A stretch of 64,000 nucleotides of DNA from Streptomyces resistomycificus (GCF_001514265.1 NZ_KQ948991.1:252370-316369), one strand, 5' to 3'; counted from the stretch's first letter, positions 34,245 through 43,459 are shown. Made by a program: numbers and translations. Notes: generated by a model not told the origin, from the sequence alone.

Positions 34245-34283
34245 TACACCCGAACGCGGGTGGCCACAGCGCTTTCGGGACGG

Positions 34284-35153
34284 TCAGGCCACCGCGTTCA
34301 GCAGGTCGGCCAGCACATCAGGCCGTTCCAGGGCGATGAAGTGGCCGGCCTTCGGCACCTGCGTGAACTCGGCGGCTGGCAGCAGCTTCTTGTTGGCCTC
34401 CCGGTCCGAGGGCCGGGACCAGTCCTTCTCCCCGTAGACGAGGTGGACGGGCGCCTTGACCTCGGGGTAGCGCGAGCGGGCCGCGATGAGGCTGGGCAGG
34501 GCCTGGTACACGGCCCGGGCGACGGTGGGGTAGCCGGGGCGGCTGCCCACGCGGAGGAGCTCGTCGAGGTAGTCCTCGCGCAGGGCGCTCTTGTCGCCGA
34601 GGCCGCCCTGAAGGATCGCGCGCACGACGGGCTTGGGCTGGACCCCGGCCATCACGGGGCCCACGCCGGGTGCGAGGACACCACCGACCACCACCCGGGC
34701 GAGGAGGCTGGAGCGGGAGATGCCGCCGCGGAAGTCGTAGGTGTTGACCGCGACGACGCGTCGGACGCGCTCGGGGAGATCGGCCGCGGTGGTCAGGGCC
34801 AGCACCGCGCCCATGGACTCGCCGACCAACGTCACGTCGTGCAGGTCGAGTTCGGTCAGCAGCCGCTCGACGCCCGCACGCATCGCGGGTTCGTCGTACG
34901 ACGCCCCGGGCACGATCTCCGAGTAGCCCATCCCCGGCAGATCCAGGGCGTAGACCGTGTAGTGGTCCGCGATCAGCGGGATGAGGAGGCGGAAGTGCTC
35001 GGCCTGGGTGCGCACGGTGTGCAGCAGGACCAGGGGGGCGCCGGTGCCCGCCTTGAGGTAGCGAAGCTGTCCCTCACGGCCGCCGCGAGGGGGGATCGTG
35101 TGGCTGGTGGTCCCCGGAATGTGGATCGTGGGACGTGACTCTTGGTTGGGCAT
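34284..35153 (-). CDS. Alpha/beta hydrolase
   Basis: 289 aa. Fold landmarks are intact: GAPLVLLHTVRTQAEHF (oxyanion region), nucleophile elbow GESMG, acid region VYGEKDW and the His in PKAGHFIALERP. It is a soluble esterase, lipase or dehalogenase-type enzyme; the substrate is unknown. It diverges from a TetR gene, and two copies of the TetR-like operator lie 63-101 bp upstream, so it is very probably under that regulator's control. Confidence 0.87.
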   Translation of the reverse strand: MPNQESRPTIHIPGTTSHTIPPRGGREGQLRYLKAGTGAPLVLLHTVRTQAEHFRLLIPLIADHYTVYALDLPGMGYSEIVPGASYDEPAMRAGVERLLTELDLHDVTLVGESMGAVLALTTAADLPERVRRVVAVNTYDFRGGISRSSLLARVVVGGVLAPGVGPVMAGVQPKPVVRAILQGGLGDKSALREDYLDELLRVGSRPGYPTVARAVYQALPSLIAARSRYPEVKAPVHLVYGEKDWSRPSDREANKKLLPAAEFTQVPKAGHFIALERPDVLADLLNAVA

Positions 35154-35215
35154 CTCGCCGACTCCTTGTGGGTGAGGGGGGCACCAAAACGGTCACGACT
35201 CGCTCCGGAGAGCGT

Positions 35216-35231
35216 GAAACCGATCGGTTTC
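35216..35231. promoter_or_regulatory. TetR-type operator, site 1
   Basis: GAAACCGATCGGTTTC, perfect 16-bp palindrome. Confidence 0.85.
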
Positions 35232-35240
35232 CAGTAGAGT

Positions 35241-35254
35241 AAACCGATCGGTTT
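35241..35254. promoter_or_regulatory. TetR-type operator, site 2
   Basis: AAACCGATCGGTTT, same core as site 1, centred 24 bp away (about two helical turns). Confidence 0.85.
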
Positions 35255-35353
35255 CCAGGCGCAAGTCCGGGCGAGGCCCGGTTCACCGGAGCGGTCCGCG
35301 CCCGTGACCGCCTGCCGCCTGGGATGACGAGCTCTCCGCCGGTCTGACCGGCG

Positions 35354-35484
35354 GCGCTATCGCTGCTCAGCGTGACCTTCACCGACCCGGCCGAAAGGCC
35401 GAAAGCCTTCGGCATCTTCAGTGCGTTGTCAGATGCGGGCGCCGCGGTCGGACTCCTGCTCGGCGGCATGCTGACCGAGCCCTC
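35354..35484 (+). pseudogene. Fragment of a DHA2-type MFS transporter
   Basis: Reads ALSLLSVTFTDPAERPKAFG then AGAAVGLLLGGMLTE in one frame, a block typical of EmrB/QacA-like efflux pumps around helices 4-5. There is no start and no continuation. It lies between the paired operators and the third operator, so it is probably the wreck of an efflux gene once controlled by the TetR. Confidence 0.65.
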
Positions 35485-35499
35485 GCCGGAGACCTCCGG

Positions 35500-35513
35500 A
35501 AACCGATCGGTTT
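35500..35513. promoter_or_regulatory. TetR-type operator, site 3 (autoregulatory)
   Basis: AAACCGATCGGTTT, 32 bp before the TetR start. Confidence 0.85.
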
Positions 35514-35545
35514 TCATTTCGTCCACTCCGGGTTAACCTCACGAC

Positions 35546-36115
35546 ATGAGCACCGAAGTGAAACTGAGCCCCAGGGAGCGGCTGCTGGAGGCGGCGGCCA
35601 CGCTCACCTACCGAGACGGCGTCAACATCGGCGTCGAGGCGCTGTGCAAGGCGGCGGGGGTGTCGAAGCGCTCCATGTATCAGCTGTTCGAGAGCAAGGA
35701 CGAACTCCTGGCAGCGAGCCTGAAGGAGCGCGCCTCCGCCTACGTGGCAACTCTCCTGCCCGCGATGGACGACGGCCGGTCACCCCGCGAGCGGATCCTG
35801 CACGTTTTCGAGCAGGTGGAATCGCAGGCAGGAGCGCCCGAGTTCCGAGGTTGTCGGTATCTGGCCGTGCAGATCGAGCTCAAGGACCAGAGTCACCCTG
35901 CGAGCCGCGTGGCCCGCCAGGTCAAGGCGAACCTGACGGCCTTCTTCCGCGCCGAGGCCGAGCAGGGCGGGGCGGGCGATCCGGATCTGCTGGCCCGGCA
36001 GCTCAGCCTGGTCTTCGACGGCGCGAGCGCCCGCGCGGGGATTCAGGCCGACAACTTGACCGGGCTCGTCGCGCCCACCGTGACGACCCTGCTCGACGCG
36101 GCAGGCGTGCACTGA
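35546..36115 (+). CDS. TetR-family transcriptional regulator
   Basis: 189 aa. The N-terminal HTH is typical: RERLLEAAATLTYRDGVN, VEALCKAAGVSKRSMYQLF and ESKDELLAASL. The C-terminal ligand domain (FRGCRYLAVQIELKD) matches the common TetR_C class. It most likely represses itself (site 3) and the divergent hydrolase gene (sites 1 and 2) until an unknown compound binds. Confidence 0.9.
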   Translation: MSTEVKLSPRERLLEAAATLTYRDGVNIGVEALCKAAGVSKRSMYQLFESKDELLAASLKERASAYVATLLPAMDDGRSPRERILHVFEQVESQAGAPEFRGCRYLAVQIELKDQSHPASRVARQVKANLTAFFRAEAEQGGAGDPDLLARQLSLVFDGASARAGIQADNLTGLVAPTVTTLLDAAGVH

Positions 36116-36167
36116 CGCATCGCCGCCCAGAAGACTCCCTCACCTCCCGGCACCCACTGGAAGCCCG

Positions 36168-37159
36168 ATGGCGGTAAGCGTGTTGCCGAGCATGCCGCAG
36201 GCGAAGAAGCTTGCGGTCTTGTCGGCATCAGCGCCCAGCGACAGGTGCACGGTTTCCCAGATACTCATCCAGCCGGCCCGGACGACCTCACGCGCCGGCG
36301 CGGTCGTGCCGCTCAGCGACTGGTCGTGGCGGCTGGTCTACCTCTGGGGCTCGCTCGGCGTCCTGCTCGTCCTGTTCGCCCGCCACCTCAGGGAGTCACC
36401 CCGCCGGCTCGAAAGCAGGGGAGAGCACGCCAAGGCCGACGCGGTCCTGCGGGAGATCGAGGCGAGCGTGGCGGCGGAGAAGGGCCCCCTCCCCGAGCCC
36501 GCGCCCCCGGTCGACGAAACGCCGCCGGCGAAGGCACCGCTGCGGCTGCTCCTCCAGAAGAAGTACCTGTACCCGACGCTGCTGCTCACGGTGCTGTGGA
36601 TGACGCAGACCATCGGCTTCTTCGGCTACTCGAGCTGGGCACCCACCCTGCTGGCCAAGGAGGGCTCCAGCGTCGAGAAGTCCGTCTTCTACGTGGCCCT
36701 GACCACGGTCGGCGCCCCACTCGGCTGTGACCTGGCGTCGCTGGTCACCGACCGGTTCGAGCGCAAGTGGCGCCTGGTCGTCTTCGGTTCGGTGATCGCG
36801 GTGTGCGGCCTGCTGTACGGGCTCACCTTCAACCCGGTCCTCATCCTCGTGTTCGGCTTCCTGGTGAACCTCTTCGAGCGCGGCTACACCGCCCTCGCCT
36901 ACACCTACTCCCCCGAGCTCTTCGACACCCGCGGCCGCTCCTTGGGCACGAGCGTCTCCTACGGCCTCGGCCGGCTCTCGAACGCCGCCGGCCCACTGAT
37001 CGTCGCGGCCCTTACACCGGCAACGGCTATCGGAGCGTCTTCTACTTCATCGCCGGCACCTGGATGGTCGGCGCGATCACCCTGGCCGTCGTCGGCCCCC
37101 TGACCCGCTCGGCGCGCCTCGCCGAGGCGGAGCGGAAACGTGCGAGCGTCCCTGCCTGA
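36168..37159 (+). pseudogene. 5'-truncated and frameshifted MFS transporter
   Basis: From about 36300 the sequence reads as a sugar/metabolite MFS transporter from mid-protein: SDWSWRLVYLWGSLGVLLVL, ARHLRESPRRLESRG, TVLWMTQTIGFFGYSSWAP, ERGYTALAYTYSPELFDTRG and SYGLGRLSNAAGPLIVAAL. The first helices are missing. Near 37010-37025 the signal moves to another frame (YTGNGYRSVFYFIAGTWMVG to the stop at 37157-37159). A truncated start plus a frameshift mean it is not functional as read; sequencing error could explain only the frameshift. Confidence 0.75.
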
Positions 37160-37408
37160 GGCGGGGCGACCCGACCGACGTGGTGGCCGCCGCCCTGCCT
37201 GCGATCACCCGGCAACGGCAGGGAGCGACATCCTCGGCAAGCACATCGCGAGCATCACGCTGAAGCCAGAACTCCCGCCGACGGCCCGCGACGACCACCC
37301 CAGATGGCTCGACGCCCCCGAGCCGTCGCCGCCGGGACACGGCGGCGACGGGCGGGGGCGTCGCAGGTGGGGGGCGAGGTGGCCGACGGATGCCGGCGGG
37401 CAGGCGTG

Positions 37409-39472
37409 TTACTCGGTCTGCGCGGCGGCGGCGGTCGTCACGTCCGTCACCTTCCAGCGCTGGTTGGTGCCGGAGTTCGCCAGCCATACGCCCACGCCGG
37501 CGCCCTCGTTGGTGGACTGGCCGTTGACGTCCGCGAGTCGGCCGGTGGCGGCGTTGACGAGGGTCCAGGTGCCGTCGCCGGTGGTGGACATGATCCACTG
37601 GGCGGCGCTGTCGGGGCGGCCTTCGGCGGGCTCGGCCACCAGGGCGCCGTCCCGGACGGCGAGCCGCTTGTCCTCGGAGGCCTCGGCGAAGGTGTAGCGC
37701 TTGCGGTTGTCGGTGCCGGTGATCCGCTCCAGGCGCCACTGCTGACCACTGGGGTCGGTGGAGTCGGCGCTCTTGATGACGAGGCCGGTGCCGTTGTCCG
37801 CGATGGTGAGGTCCTTGCCGCTCTGGACGCCGGTCAGCCGGTAGGTGTGGCCCTTGCGCAGCTCGGCCGCGTCCTTGGCGACGCCGGAGACTCCCTTGAC
37901 GAGGAAGGACGTCACGGACTGGGCGGGCACGGTGAGGGTGGCCTGCTTGCCGGTGACCCGGACGGGCCTCTGCTTGTCCAGCTTGCCGTCGGCGCTGGTC
38001 ACCACCGGGGTGACGGTGGCGTGGGAGGAGATCCGGCCGAACTTCGACAGGTCGAGGGTGACGTCGCGCGCCTCGGTGGTGCTGTTGACGTGGACGACCG
38101 TCGCCGCGTTGCCCTTCTTGGAGATGGCCGCGGTGCTGGAGGTGTCGTCCGTCTTGATCAGCCGGTCGCCGGGCTTGATGTAGTGGGTGAAGTTGCGGGC
38201 CGTGTCGAACTTCGTGTTCGTGTAGATCGGGCAGGTCTTGAGGGTGTCCGCGGACGTGCAGCTGAACGGGAGCTGGATCTCGCCCCAGTTGCCGCCCTTC
38301 GCGGACTCGCCGCCGGGCTTCATGTTGTCGTAGTCCTCGACGGGCTGCCAGAACACCCAGGCGCTGGGCTCCAGTTCACGCAGGTCGTCGACCATGCGCT
38401 GGGCCAGGCCCAGGCCGGGCCGCATGTCCGTGAAGCTCTGGCCGTCGCCCCAGTCGCCCTCGACCTCGCTCATCCACAGCGGCTTGTCCGCGGCCTTGGC
38501 CAGGTCGCGCACGGTGGTGCGCTGGCCGGTGCCGTAGGTGTGGACGTTCATCTGGCCGACGAGGTCGCGGACCTCCTGGGGGTAGGAGTTCCAGTTGGTG
38601 GCGAACAGACCCGGGTTGGTCTCGTCCATCGCGGAGATCTCCGCGTTCGTCCTGGACGCCTCCAGGGTCGGGGCCAGCGCGCGGATCACCTTCTGCTGGA
38701 GCTCGGGGCCGATGTGGGCGCCCTCCTGCCGGCCGCCGACGGGCTCACCGTCCGCACCGAGCTTGGTGCCCCAGTAGTTGGTGTTCGGCTCGTTGAACGG
38801 GTCGAGCGTGTCGACCTTGATGCCGTGCGCCTTCTCCAGGCGCTCGGTGGCCCCCACCAGGTACTTGGCGAAGTCCTCCACGGACTCGGTCTTCAGCTGG
38901 TCCTTGCCCGCGTCGAAGTTGCCGGAGACGTACCCGCTCTCGGTCATGAACCACGGCGGCGAGTTGCTGAACGTCTCCCAGTGGGTGATGTCCTTCTTGA
39001 TGCGGTCGATCCACCACCGCTGCGTCTTGTCGGCCTTGTTGTTCCAGTCGGCGGGGTCGTCGGCGTCCCACCAGTCGACGTCCTCGCGGGTGGTGCCGGC
39101 CGGGGCCTTCCACCAGCCCTCGACCGCCCCTCCGGCGCGCAGGTAGTCCTTGACGTCCGGGGCGTTGCCGCCGCCGATGTTGTAGCGGGCGATGTTGAGG
39201 GCGAGGCCGTCGTCCCCGAAGAGGAGCTGGGCCAGCTTCTCGCGTACCGCGGGCGGGTAGTCGCCGGTGGCGTTGGCGAACCAGACCAGGCTCGTGCCCC
39301 ACCCCTCGAACCTCTCCTGCTGGTAGGAGGGGTCGGGCCGGACGGTGACCGAGGCGGTGGCGGTCGGCTCCGCGGGCGCGGCCGGCACCGAGGTGGCGGC
39401 CAGGACGGTCCCGGTGGCGAGGGCCGTGATGCCGATGCCCAGGAGCCTTCTCCTACGGGTGGGGTGTGCCAT
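37409..39472 (-). CDS. Secreted GH30 endo-beta-1,6-galactanase-like enzyme with ricin-type lectin domain
   Basis: 687 aa. A signal peptide covers about residues 1-34. The GH30 barrel and side beta-sandwich run to about residue 540. The acid/base Glu is probably E228 (DPFNEPN) and the nucleophile E336 (WMSEVEGDW). The C-terminal ~140 residues form a ricin-like lectin (YRLTGVQSGKDLTIADN, GQQWRLERI, NQRWKVTDV). The closest described type is actinobacterial endo-beta-1,6-galactanase acting on type II arabinogalactan side chains. A 16-bp LacI-type palindrome lies 85 bp upstream. The gene stands alone between a broken transporter and a repeat array. Confidence 0.8.
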   Translation of the reverse strand: MAHPTRRRRLLGIGITALATGTVLAATSVPAAPAEPTATASVTVRPDPSYQQERFEGWGTSLVWFANATGDYPPAVREKLAQLLFGDDGLALNIARYNIGGGNAPDVKDYLRAGGAVEGWWKAPAGTTREDVDWWDADDPADWNNKADKTQRWWIDRIKKDITHWETFSNSPPWFMTESGYVSGNFDAGKDQLKTESVEDFAKYLVGATERLEKAHGIKVDTLDPFNEPNTNYWGTKLGADGEPVGGRQEGAHIGPELQQKVIRALAPTLEASRTNAEISAMDETNPGLFATNWNSYPQEVRDLVGQMNVHTYGTGQRTTVRDLAKAADKPLWMSEVEGDWGDGQSFTDMRPGLGLAQRMVDDLRELEPSAWVFWQPVEDYDNMKPGGESAKGGNWGEIQLPFSCTSADTLKTCPIYTNTKFDTARNFTHYIKPGDRLIKTDDTSSTAAISKKGNAATVVHVNSTTEARDVTLDLSKFGRISSHATVTPVVTSADGKLDKQRPVRVTGKQATLTVPAQSVTSFLVKGVSGVAKDAAELRKGHTYRLTGVQSGKDLTIADNGTGLVIKSADSTDPSGQQWRLERITGTDNRKRYTFAEASEDKRLAVRDGALVAEPAEGRPDSAAQWIMSTTGDGTWTLVNAATGRLADVNGQSTNEGAGVGVWLANSGTNQRWKVTDVTTAAAAQTE

Positions 39473-39557
39473 CTCGAGTACTCCAGCTCTTCTGTGCGCC
39501 GCGCGTCCCGGCGGGGAACAGAGATCGGGGCCTGCGTGGTGGGGGTCGGGAGGCGGT

Positions 39558-39573
39558 ATGTTTACGTAAACAT
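39558..39573. promoter_or_regulatory. LacI-type operator upstream of the GH30 gene
   Basis: ATGTTTACGTAAACAT, perfect 16-bp palindrome with the central CG typical of LacI/GalR sites. Confidence 0.75.
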
Positions 39574-39680
39574 CCAGTAGGCGTGATGTCTACACGGTGC
39601 GGATCTCGGCGGTCAAGGAGTCTGCCGGGACCGAAAGTTGCGTAGCCGAGCTACCGCGCGCGGTCACGCGACGCTCCGGC

Positions 39681-39781
39681 GTCGGACACGGGCGAGCCCC
39701 CGTCGGACACGGGCGAGCCCCCGTCGGACATGGGCAAGCCCCCGTCGGACACGGGCGAGCCCCGTCGGACACGGGCCAGCC
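39681..39781 (+). repeat. Minisatellite of a 20-21 bp unit, five copies
   Basis: Unit GTCGGACACGGGCGAGCCCC, starting at 39681, 39702, 39723, 39744 and 39764, with a decayed sixth copy after 39781. Copies differ by one to three bases. Lengths of 21, 21, 21, 20 and 18 do not keep a reading frame. Confidence 0.9.
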
Positions 39782-40088
39782 GTCCGGACACGTGCTGGCT
39801 CCGCGGCATCGAAGGCCACCTCCCACCGGCCCCACCCGGCCCCACCCGGCCCTGCCCGGCCCCGTCGTGCCTCGCGTCCCTCGAGGTGGCCTGTCTGCCG
39901 GGTCGGCCGCACGACGTGTGCGCGGGTCCCGGCCGCTGCTCGTCTAGTGTCCGCGAGTTGTCCGCGAACTCCCCCGGGATTGTCCGTGATCGGTAACGGA
40001 CGCATCCCGAGGGCGCCGTCGCTCGTCCTGCCAGGTGGTCGCGGGTCGACCGAGGATCGGTGCGGAACTGCGCGAAGGCGGGGCGGAC

Positions 40089-40862
40089 ATGGCACGGCAC
40101 AGCGGCGGGCGGGGCTGGTACGGCAAGGTGGTCGGGGCGGCGCTGGGGGTGACGGTGCTCGCTGCCGGTGCCGCGGCGTGGACCGCGCAGGCCGGTGCCG
40201 TGGTCGGATCGTCACCGAAGGCGACCACGTCGGCCACGCCGGCCGGTGACGTCAAGCCGGTCGAGGCGACCATCGCGCACGCGTCGGACGCGGGCAGGCG
40301 CGGCGTCAACATCACCATCGACGACGGGCCCGACCCCGTGTGGACCCCGCAAGTCCTCGACGTGCTGCGGGAGCACGGGGTGAAGGCCACGTTCTGCATG
40401 GTGGGGACCCAGGCCCAGGCCCACCCGGACCTCGTGAAGAAGGTGGTCGCCGCCGGGCACCGGCTGTGCGACCACTCGGTGTCGCACGACACCACCATGG
40501 ACAAGCAGTCCCAGGCCTACCAGTCGCAGCAGATCCTCGACGCCGAGCGCATGATCACCGAGGCGTCCGGGGGCGTACGGCCGATGTACTACCGGGCGCC
40601 CGGCGGAGCCTTCACCCCCTACAGCCGCACGCTCGCCGCCTCCCGGGGCATGCGCCCGCTGGGCTGGAACGTGGACACCAAGGACTTCGAGCGGCCGGGC
40701 ACGGACGCCATCGTCGCCACAGTCGAGCGTGAGTTGCCAGGCGGGCCGACACTCCTCTTCCATGACGCGGGCGGTGACCGCTCCCAGACCGTCGAGGCCC
40801 TGCGCCGTCTCCTCCCCCAACTCAAGGAGCAGGGCTACTCCTTCGGCTTCCCGGTGCGCTGA
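40089..40862 (+). CDS. Secreted or membrane-anchored polysaccharide deacetylase (NodB domain)
   Basis: 257 aa from ATG at 40089. An N-terminal hydrophobic segment (VVGAALGVTVLAAGAAAW) acts as signal or anchor. NodB motifs are intact: TIDDGPDP (metal/base Asp), the H-S-V-S-H zinc pair, RAPGG and LLFHDAG. Predicted to remove acetyl groups from peptidoglycan or chitin-like glycans outside the membrane. It is the first gene of a cell-envelope block. Confidence 0.87.
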   Translation: MARHSGGRGWYGKVVGAALGVTVLAAGAAAWTAQAGAVVGSSPKATTSATPAGDVKPVEATIAHASDAGRRGVNITIDDGPDPVWTPQVLDVLREHGVKATFCMVGTQAQAHPDLVKKVVAAGHRLCDHSVSHDTTMDKQSQAYQSQQILDAERMITEASGGVRPMYYRAPGGAFTPYSRTLAASRGMRPLGWNVDTKDFERPGTDAIVATVERELPGGPTLLFHDAGGDRSQTVEALRRLLPQLKEQGYSFGFPVR

Positions 40863-41004
40863 GCCCCGCGGGCCGCGGGTGCACCAGTGGCCTGCTCGAC
40901 TCCGATCCGTGGGGGGGAACCGCTCGAAACCCCCTCGCCGGACGGCCGCCGCCTGCGTAGGGTCCCGCTTCGATGACGGGACGGGGTCGGATGACGGGGG
41001 AACA

Positions 41005-41193
41005 GTGAGCAGGAGACGCTACGTCGCCAGGGGTGTGCCGGGTGGCTACCGCGTCTGGGACAACCGAGGGCGCCGGTGGTGGGGCGATCTCTACGAGTTG
41101 TGCCCTGACGATCTCCTGGCCGAGCTCAACGGCCGGGCGGACCAGGCGCGGATCACCGTGCTGATGAAGCGCTACAGGGCACAGAAGCGGTAG
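41005..41193 (+). CDS. Small basic hypothetical protein
   Basis: 62 aa from GTG at 41005 with GGGGGAACA upstream. Rich in Arg, Trp and Tyr (GYRVWDNRGRRWWGDLYE). No motif recognised. A proteolysis adaptor or nucleic-acid-binding role cannot be judged. Confidence 0.45.
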   Translation: MSRRRYVARGVPGGYRVWDNRGRRWWGDLYELCPDDLLAELNGRADQARITVLMKRYRAQKR

Positions 41194-41216
41194 GCGCCAC
41201 CCCGTGTGACGCGTTC

Positions 41217-41879
41217 TCAGCCGGTCGTGCCGGACGGCGTCGTCCGGGCCCGGGTCCCGGTGGCCGCGGGTGCGTTTTCGGCGCTGCCGGGGGCCAGTCC
41301 GCAGGTGCCGGACCTCGATGCCCCGTCCTGGCCCGTCAGTTGTACGACGACCTGGCCCTCGGCGTCCTGGCTGTAGGCGATCGTGCAGGTCAGCTGACGT
41401 AGAGCGATGCTGTCCAGGTCCCCCAGGGCGAGGGGCAGGCGGGCCGTGACCCTGCCGTCCGGGGAGGAGTCGACCTTCAGGGCCCCGCCGGGGCGGGCGG
41501 TGGGAAGGGAGGTGCTCAGGCCGGCGGCCCGGTCGTCCTCGTGGGGACCGCCGAGCAACGCCAGGACGACTTTCTCGGTCGGCACCAGTCCGGACTCGTC
41601 GGCGGAGTTCTGCTCTTCGGCGCCCGGATCGAAGTAGTGGTCGCCGAACTCGGCCGAGGGCTGGGTCGCACGCATGACGGGGCTCACCCCTCCGTCGGGA
41701 GTGCGGAAGAAGAGCAGCATGTGGTAATCACGGTCGAGGAAGGCCTGGAAGCTGGCGGGACCGCCCGCCTCGATGACGTCGGTCTCCTGGATGCCGCAGC
41801 CACCGATCAGCGGTACGGCGGCCACGAGGGCGACGACGGCGACGGCCGCCGCACGTCGGCGCGTCCGCGCACGCCTCAT
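41217..41879 (-). CDS. Lipoprotein encoded after a two-component pair
   Basis: 220 aa with basic start, hydrophobic core and lipobox LIGGC at about residues 24-28. The mature part (VVLALLGGPHEDDRAAGLST, RLPLALGDLDSIALRQLTCT) has features of the GerMN domain found in LpqB-like lipoproteins. The C-terminus is Ala/Thr-rich and disordered. Its ATG overlaps the kinase stop (ATGA). In MtrAB-LpqB and the afsQ and cse loci, a lipoprotein encoded beside a response regulator and kinase modulates the kinase; the same is inferred here. Confidence 0.78.
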   Translation of the reverse strand: MRRARTRRRAAAVAVVALVAAVPLIGGCGIQETDVIEAGGPASFQAFLDRDYHMLLFFRTPDGGVSPVMRATQPSAEFGDHYFDPGAEEQNSADESGLVPTEKVVLALLGGPHEDDRAAGLSTSLPTARPGGALKVDSSPDGRVTARLPLALGDLDSIALRQLTCTIAYSQDAEGQVVVQLTGQDGASRSGTCGLAPGSAENAPAATGTRARTTPSGTTG

Positions 41880-43459
41880 CCGCCGGCCTCCTCCGTGTGA
41901 AGCGGTATCTCGACGGTGAAGACGGCGCCGCCCTCGGGGCGGTTCCCCGCGCGGATCGTTCCGCCGTGCAGCTTCACGTTCTCCAGGGTGATCGCCAGTC
42001 CCAGGCCGCTGCCCGCCGAGCGGGTACGCGCCGCGTCGGCCTTGTAGAAGCGGTCGAAGATGTGCGGGAGCGATGCGGGGCGGATCCCGGGTCCGCTGTC
42101 CACGACCTCGGTGATCAGCACGGACGGTTCAGGGGAGCGTGCCTCGGTGCGCAGGCCTACGGTGACGGGTGCGCCGCCGTGCCGCAGGGCGTTGCCGACG
42201 AGGTTGGCGATCACGACGTCGAAGCGGCGCGGGTCGAGCCGGGCGCGGATGCCGTCGGGGAGGTCGACGCGGACCCGGTCGTCGGTCCAGTGCCGGTTGT
42301 GGAGGGTCTTGCGGATCGCCTCGGCCACGTCGACCTCGTCCGCGTTCAGCTCGGCCGCGCGGGCGTCGAAGCGGGAGATCTCCATCAGGTCCTCGACGAG
42401 CACGGCGAGCTTTCCGGTCTCCGCGCTGACCAGCCGGACCGCCCGGGCGGTGTCGGAGTCCAGGCCGTCCGCGTCCTCGTCGAGGACCTCCGTGACGGCG
42501 AGCATGCCGGCGAGGGGGGTGCGCAGTTCGTGCGAGACGTCGGAGGCGAAGCGGCGGGCGCGTTCCTCGGCCGCGCGCAGTTCCCGTACGGACCGCTCCA
42601 GTTGGCCCGTCGACTCGTTGAAGGTGCGTGCCAGGTCCGCCAGTTCGTCGCTGCCCCGTACCGCGATCCGGGTGTCGAGTCTGCCGCTGCCCATGCTCCG
42701 GGCCGCCTGGCGCAGTTCCCGCACCGGGCGCAGCACGCTGCGGGCGGCGATCAGACCGGGTATCAGCGCGACGGCGAGGCCGGGCAGGGCGCCGTCCCGG
42801 GCGGCCATGAGGAGGGCGTCGACGTTGACCTGCTCGTCGGTCATCCGCATGACGGCGTAGAGGACGAGTCCGCTCGGCAGCACGCTGTCCGGGCTCGTCT
42901 TGAATACCATGGGCATGGCGATGGTCAGGTAGGGAACGCCGTCCTTGACGACCCGCTCGAAGCTGCCGTAGGGGTGGGCCCGCGCGGCCCGGCGCAGTTC
43001 GGGGGTGATGACGGTGGAGACGGGGTTCTCGCCCGAGGAGGCGCGGATCGAACCGTACTCGGCGAACACCACCCAGGGGTGCGGCTTGCCCCTGCGGGCG
43101 ATGTCGCGCAGGACGTCCTCCAGGCCTTCGTTCTGCAAGGGCAGGGTGAAGGCGGTCTGCTGTACGTGCTCGCGGAACGACGTGACCGCCGTGTCCTGGG
43201 CGGTCTGCAAAACCGCGTTGCGGGCCTCACGGTAGGTCAGCGCGGCCGTCGTCCCCGCACTGACGGCGGCGACCATCAGGAAGGCGAGGAGCAGCCGCGT
43301 ACGCAGCCCGAACGCCCTGACCCGCGACCGCTCGCCGGAGGTCACGGCCCCCGGCGCGTCCCGCCCGTCCCGCCCGTCCCGCCCTTCTCGTTCGTCCCGT
43401 CCGTCTCGTTGTGCGTCCTTGTCGCGGCGCGACCGACCGAGACGTGGGCCGGTGATCAC
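41876..43459 (-). CDS. Sensor histidine kinase
   Basis: 527 aa from GTG at 43459, overlapping the response-regulator stop. It has a transmembrane helix near residue 60 (RLLLAFLMVAAVSAGTTAAL), an extracytoplasmic sensor domain, a second helix near 230, HAMP (RPVRELRQAARSMGSGRLDT), the phosphorylated His in SDVSHELRTPLAG, N box NLVGNALRHGG, and G boxes DSGPGI and GSGLGLAI. A charged, repetitive N-terminal tail (DERE/GRD) precedes the first helix. It should phosphorylate the adjacent regulator in response to an envelope signal. Confidence 0.92.
   Translation of the reverse strand: MITGPRLGRSRRDKDAQRDGRDEREGRDGRDGRDAPGAVTSGERSRVRAFGLRTRLLLAFLMVAAVSAGTTAALTYREARNAVLQTAQDTAVTSFREHVQQTAFTLPLQNEGLEDVLRDIARRGKPHPWVVFAEYGSIRASSGENPVSTVITPELRRAARAHPYGSFERVVKDGVPYLTIAMPMVFKTSPDSVLPSGLVLYAVMRMTDEQVNVDALLMAARDGALPGLAVALIPGLIAARSVLRPVRELRQAARSMGSGRLDTRIAVRGSDELADLARTFNESTGQLERSVRELRAAEERARRFASDVSHELRTPLAGMLAVTEVLDEDADGLDSDTARAVRLVSAETGKLAVLVEDLMEISRFDARAAELNADEVDVAEAIRKTLHNRHWTDDRVRVDLPDGIRARLDPRRFDVVIANLVGNALRHGGAPVTVGLRTEARSPEPSVLITEVVDSGPGIRPASLPHIFDRFYKADAARTRSAGSGLGLAITLENVKLHGGTIRAGNRPEGGAVFTVEIPLHTEEAGG

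Larger units (their letters stand above)
33670..34283. other. Remnant-rich intergenic stretch
   Basis: About 610 bp. It holds a possible sigma-factor stub (33896-33949) and an NmrA-like fragment (34032-34244), annotated separately. Nothing else is convincing. Confidence 0.4.
39473..40088. other. Upstream region of the GH30 gene with operator and minisatellite
   Basis: About 615 bp. Apart from the operator (39558-39573) and the tandem repeat (39681-39781) there is a C-rich stretch (CCCACCCGGCC repeats near 39830) and no gene. Confidence 0.45.

Noticed and set aside
39681..39781. CRISPR array
   Set aside because: Units of 20-21 bp are back to back without spacers, and no cas genes are present.
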